Assembly (NCBI GenBank): GCA_021736615.1
Contig: JAIPFN010000122.1
Span: 1 to 15,965 of the forward strand
Direction: 5' to 3'
Length of the DNA: 15,965 nucleotides
Origin: Phycisphaerae bacterium
GTDB lineage: Bacteria > Planctomycetota > Phycisphaerae > Sedimentisphaerales > Anaerohalosphaeraceae
The notes beneath the pieces were generated by a model. The model made no database searches and was not told the DNA's origin. It saw only the letters and a program-made list of their open reading frames with translations. Every line of letters begins with the position of its first letter. Position 1 is the first letter of the stretch. The position numbers and the translations under genes were made by a program. Of the stretch, positions 15,369 to 15,965 are shown piece after piece.

Positions 15369-15484
15369 TTTAAGGCAATTGTTTGCATTCTTTTATCGAA
15401 TATGCTAAGGTTAAGTGGTTAAATTACTTTTTGACAAAGTCTCTTATTTGTAGACTCTGAATCGAGTGATTAGGTGGGAAATAT

Positions 15485-15901
15485 ATGCGTATATTAATAG
15501 TTGAAGATGAGGGAACCCTGGCAGATAATATAGCCATGGCCCTGAGTGAAGAGCCTTCTTTCACAGTAGATATTTCCAATGACGGTGAGGATGGCCTGCA
15601 CATGGCAGTAACCAATCCGTATGACTTGATTATTCTTGACTTAATGTTACCTAAAATCAATGGTCTCGAAATCTTAAATCGTTTACGTAAGAAAGGCAAG
15701 ACCACTGCAGTTCTTATCCTTACTGCAAAAGGATCCACAGAGGACATAATCAAGGGATTGAGTCTTGGAAGTGATGATTACCTCACTAAACCTTTCGACA
15801 TGGGAGAGTTGATAGCTCGATGCCAGTGTCTAGCGTCAAGTGTTTTTTCTCTTGGCGTCAATTATAATTGCTTTTCTTTCTCATCGTCTCTACATAGTTA
15901 A
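15485..15901 (+). pseudogene. OmpR-type response regulator truncated after the receiver domain
   Basis: The ATG at 15485 has AGGTGG 7 nt upstream. Residues 1-113 are a complete receiver domain: E7/D8, phosphoacceptor D52 in LILDLMLPKINGLE, T80 and K82 in LTAKG, and YLTKPFDMGELIAR. From about residue 114 the frame becomes unrelated low-complexity sequence (QCLASSVFSLG...) and stops at 15901. The expected linker and winged-helix DNA-binding domain are missing. The break coincides with an element terminus at 15827. Insertion is the simplest explanation, with the rest of the gene beyond the window. The receiver could still fold as a stand-alone domain. It is not a second phoB: the receiver differs clearly from the one at 14216-14902. 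Confidence 0.75.
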
Positions 15902-15965
15902 TCCTCCCTGGTTGGGTCCCCCATGGGGGACCGATTTGTGGACATTGCAGGCCTAGTCGTGCCTG
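15827..15965 (+). mobile_element. Right copy of the mobile-element end, continuing past the window
   Basis: It begins TGTCTAGCGTCAA (15827-15839), matching the left terminus at 12 of 13 positions in inverted orientation. It contains a perfect 18-bp palindrome GGTCCCCCATGGGGGACC (15915-15932) centred 96.5 bp from the tip, as in the left copy. A 12-bp palindrome CAATTATAATTG (15858-15869) lies between. The ATG inside the large palindrome opens a frame (MGDRFVDIAGLVVP) that runs off the window and could be the start of the element's gene, but no motif identifies it. Confidence 0.5.

Larger units (their letters stand above)
14976..15484. other. Gene-poor interval between phoB and the broken response regulator
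   Basis: I see no recognisable gene here. A 52-codon frame opens at ATG 15027 (AGAGGA at 15013-15018) and stops at 15185; it contains no known motif and may be chance. The interval also holds a 12-bp palindrome TTCTGGCCAGAA (15204-15215), a hairpin centred near 15271, and the outward-facing element end at 15356-15368. Bases 15369-15484 appear to be the original upstream region of the response regulator, with TTGACA at 15431-15436 but no clear -10. Confidence 0.5.

Noticed and set aside
15400..15426. A fifth Pho box before the broken response regulator (GCTAAGG, GTTAAG, GTTAAA)
   Set aside because: The similar-looking units are not spaced at 11 bp, unlike the four accepted arrays.
15356..15839. 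A single 484-bp element bounded by TTGACGCT...AGCGTCAA and carrying the response-regulator fragment
   Set aside because: The equal-distance palindromes lie outside this interval, and the receiver homology ends at the inner edge of the right repeat. This fits two outward-extending element copies better than one small element.

Overview
The window looks like chromosomal DNA of a Gram-negative-type bacterium. It encodes two beta-barrel outer-membrane proteins, two lipoproteins with clear lipoboxes, and an MlaEF-type lipid transporter. No gene identifies the phylum securely. The metallo-beta-lactamase/rhodanese/DUF2892 fusion, the Porin_5-like porin with an N-terminal coiled coil and the gene styles are compatible with a planctomycete such as Phycisphaerae, but this is a weak inference.

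Layout. Bases 1-632 hold the 3' end of an outer-membrane barrel gene, a tandem heptamer repeat and a terminator. Bases 633-3408 (+ strand) hold an MBL-fold/rhodanese sulfur-metabolism fusion, a thioredoxin-fold lipoprotein that lacks both catalytic cysteines, and rpmA (bL27), which ends in a bidirectional terminator. Bases 3437-6089 (- strand) carry mlaE, mlaF and a ROK sugar kinase, read from a good promoter at 6062-6089. Bases 6313-14975 (- strand) are a contiguous phosphate-starvation locus, transcribed right to left: phoB, phoR, a 69-aa membrane protein, a porin, pstS, pstC, pstA, pstB, phoU. The last 1 kb (14976-15965) has few genes. It contains a response-regulator gene broken near codon 114 by what looks like a mobile-element end, with a second, inverted copy of the same kind of end about 460 bp to its left.

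How the genes work together. PhoR/PhoB sense phosphate limitation. The porin would admit phosphate or phosphorylated solutes through the outer membrane, PstS captures phosphate, PstCAB imports it, and PhoU feeds back on PhoR. Four promoters in this locus (phoB, the 69-aa gene, the porin, pstS) each carry an array of 6-bp half-sites, roughly (C/T)TAA(C/T)A, repeated every 11 bp. The last half-site is usually (G/A)TG(T/C)TA. These are best read as PhoB boxes and define a local Pho regulon that includes the uncharacterised 69-aa membrane protein.

The main points for follow-up are this Pho-box set and its small membrane protein, possible alternative RNA pairing between pstS and pstC, the cysteine-less TlpA-like lipoprotein, the three-fold 11-residue Cys tail of the MBL/rhodanese protein, a CxxC in the PhoR HAMP region, and the paired element ends. 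In both element ends a CCCCATGGGG palindrome is centred exactly 96.5 bp from the terminus.
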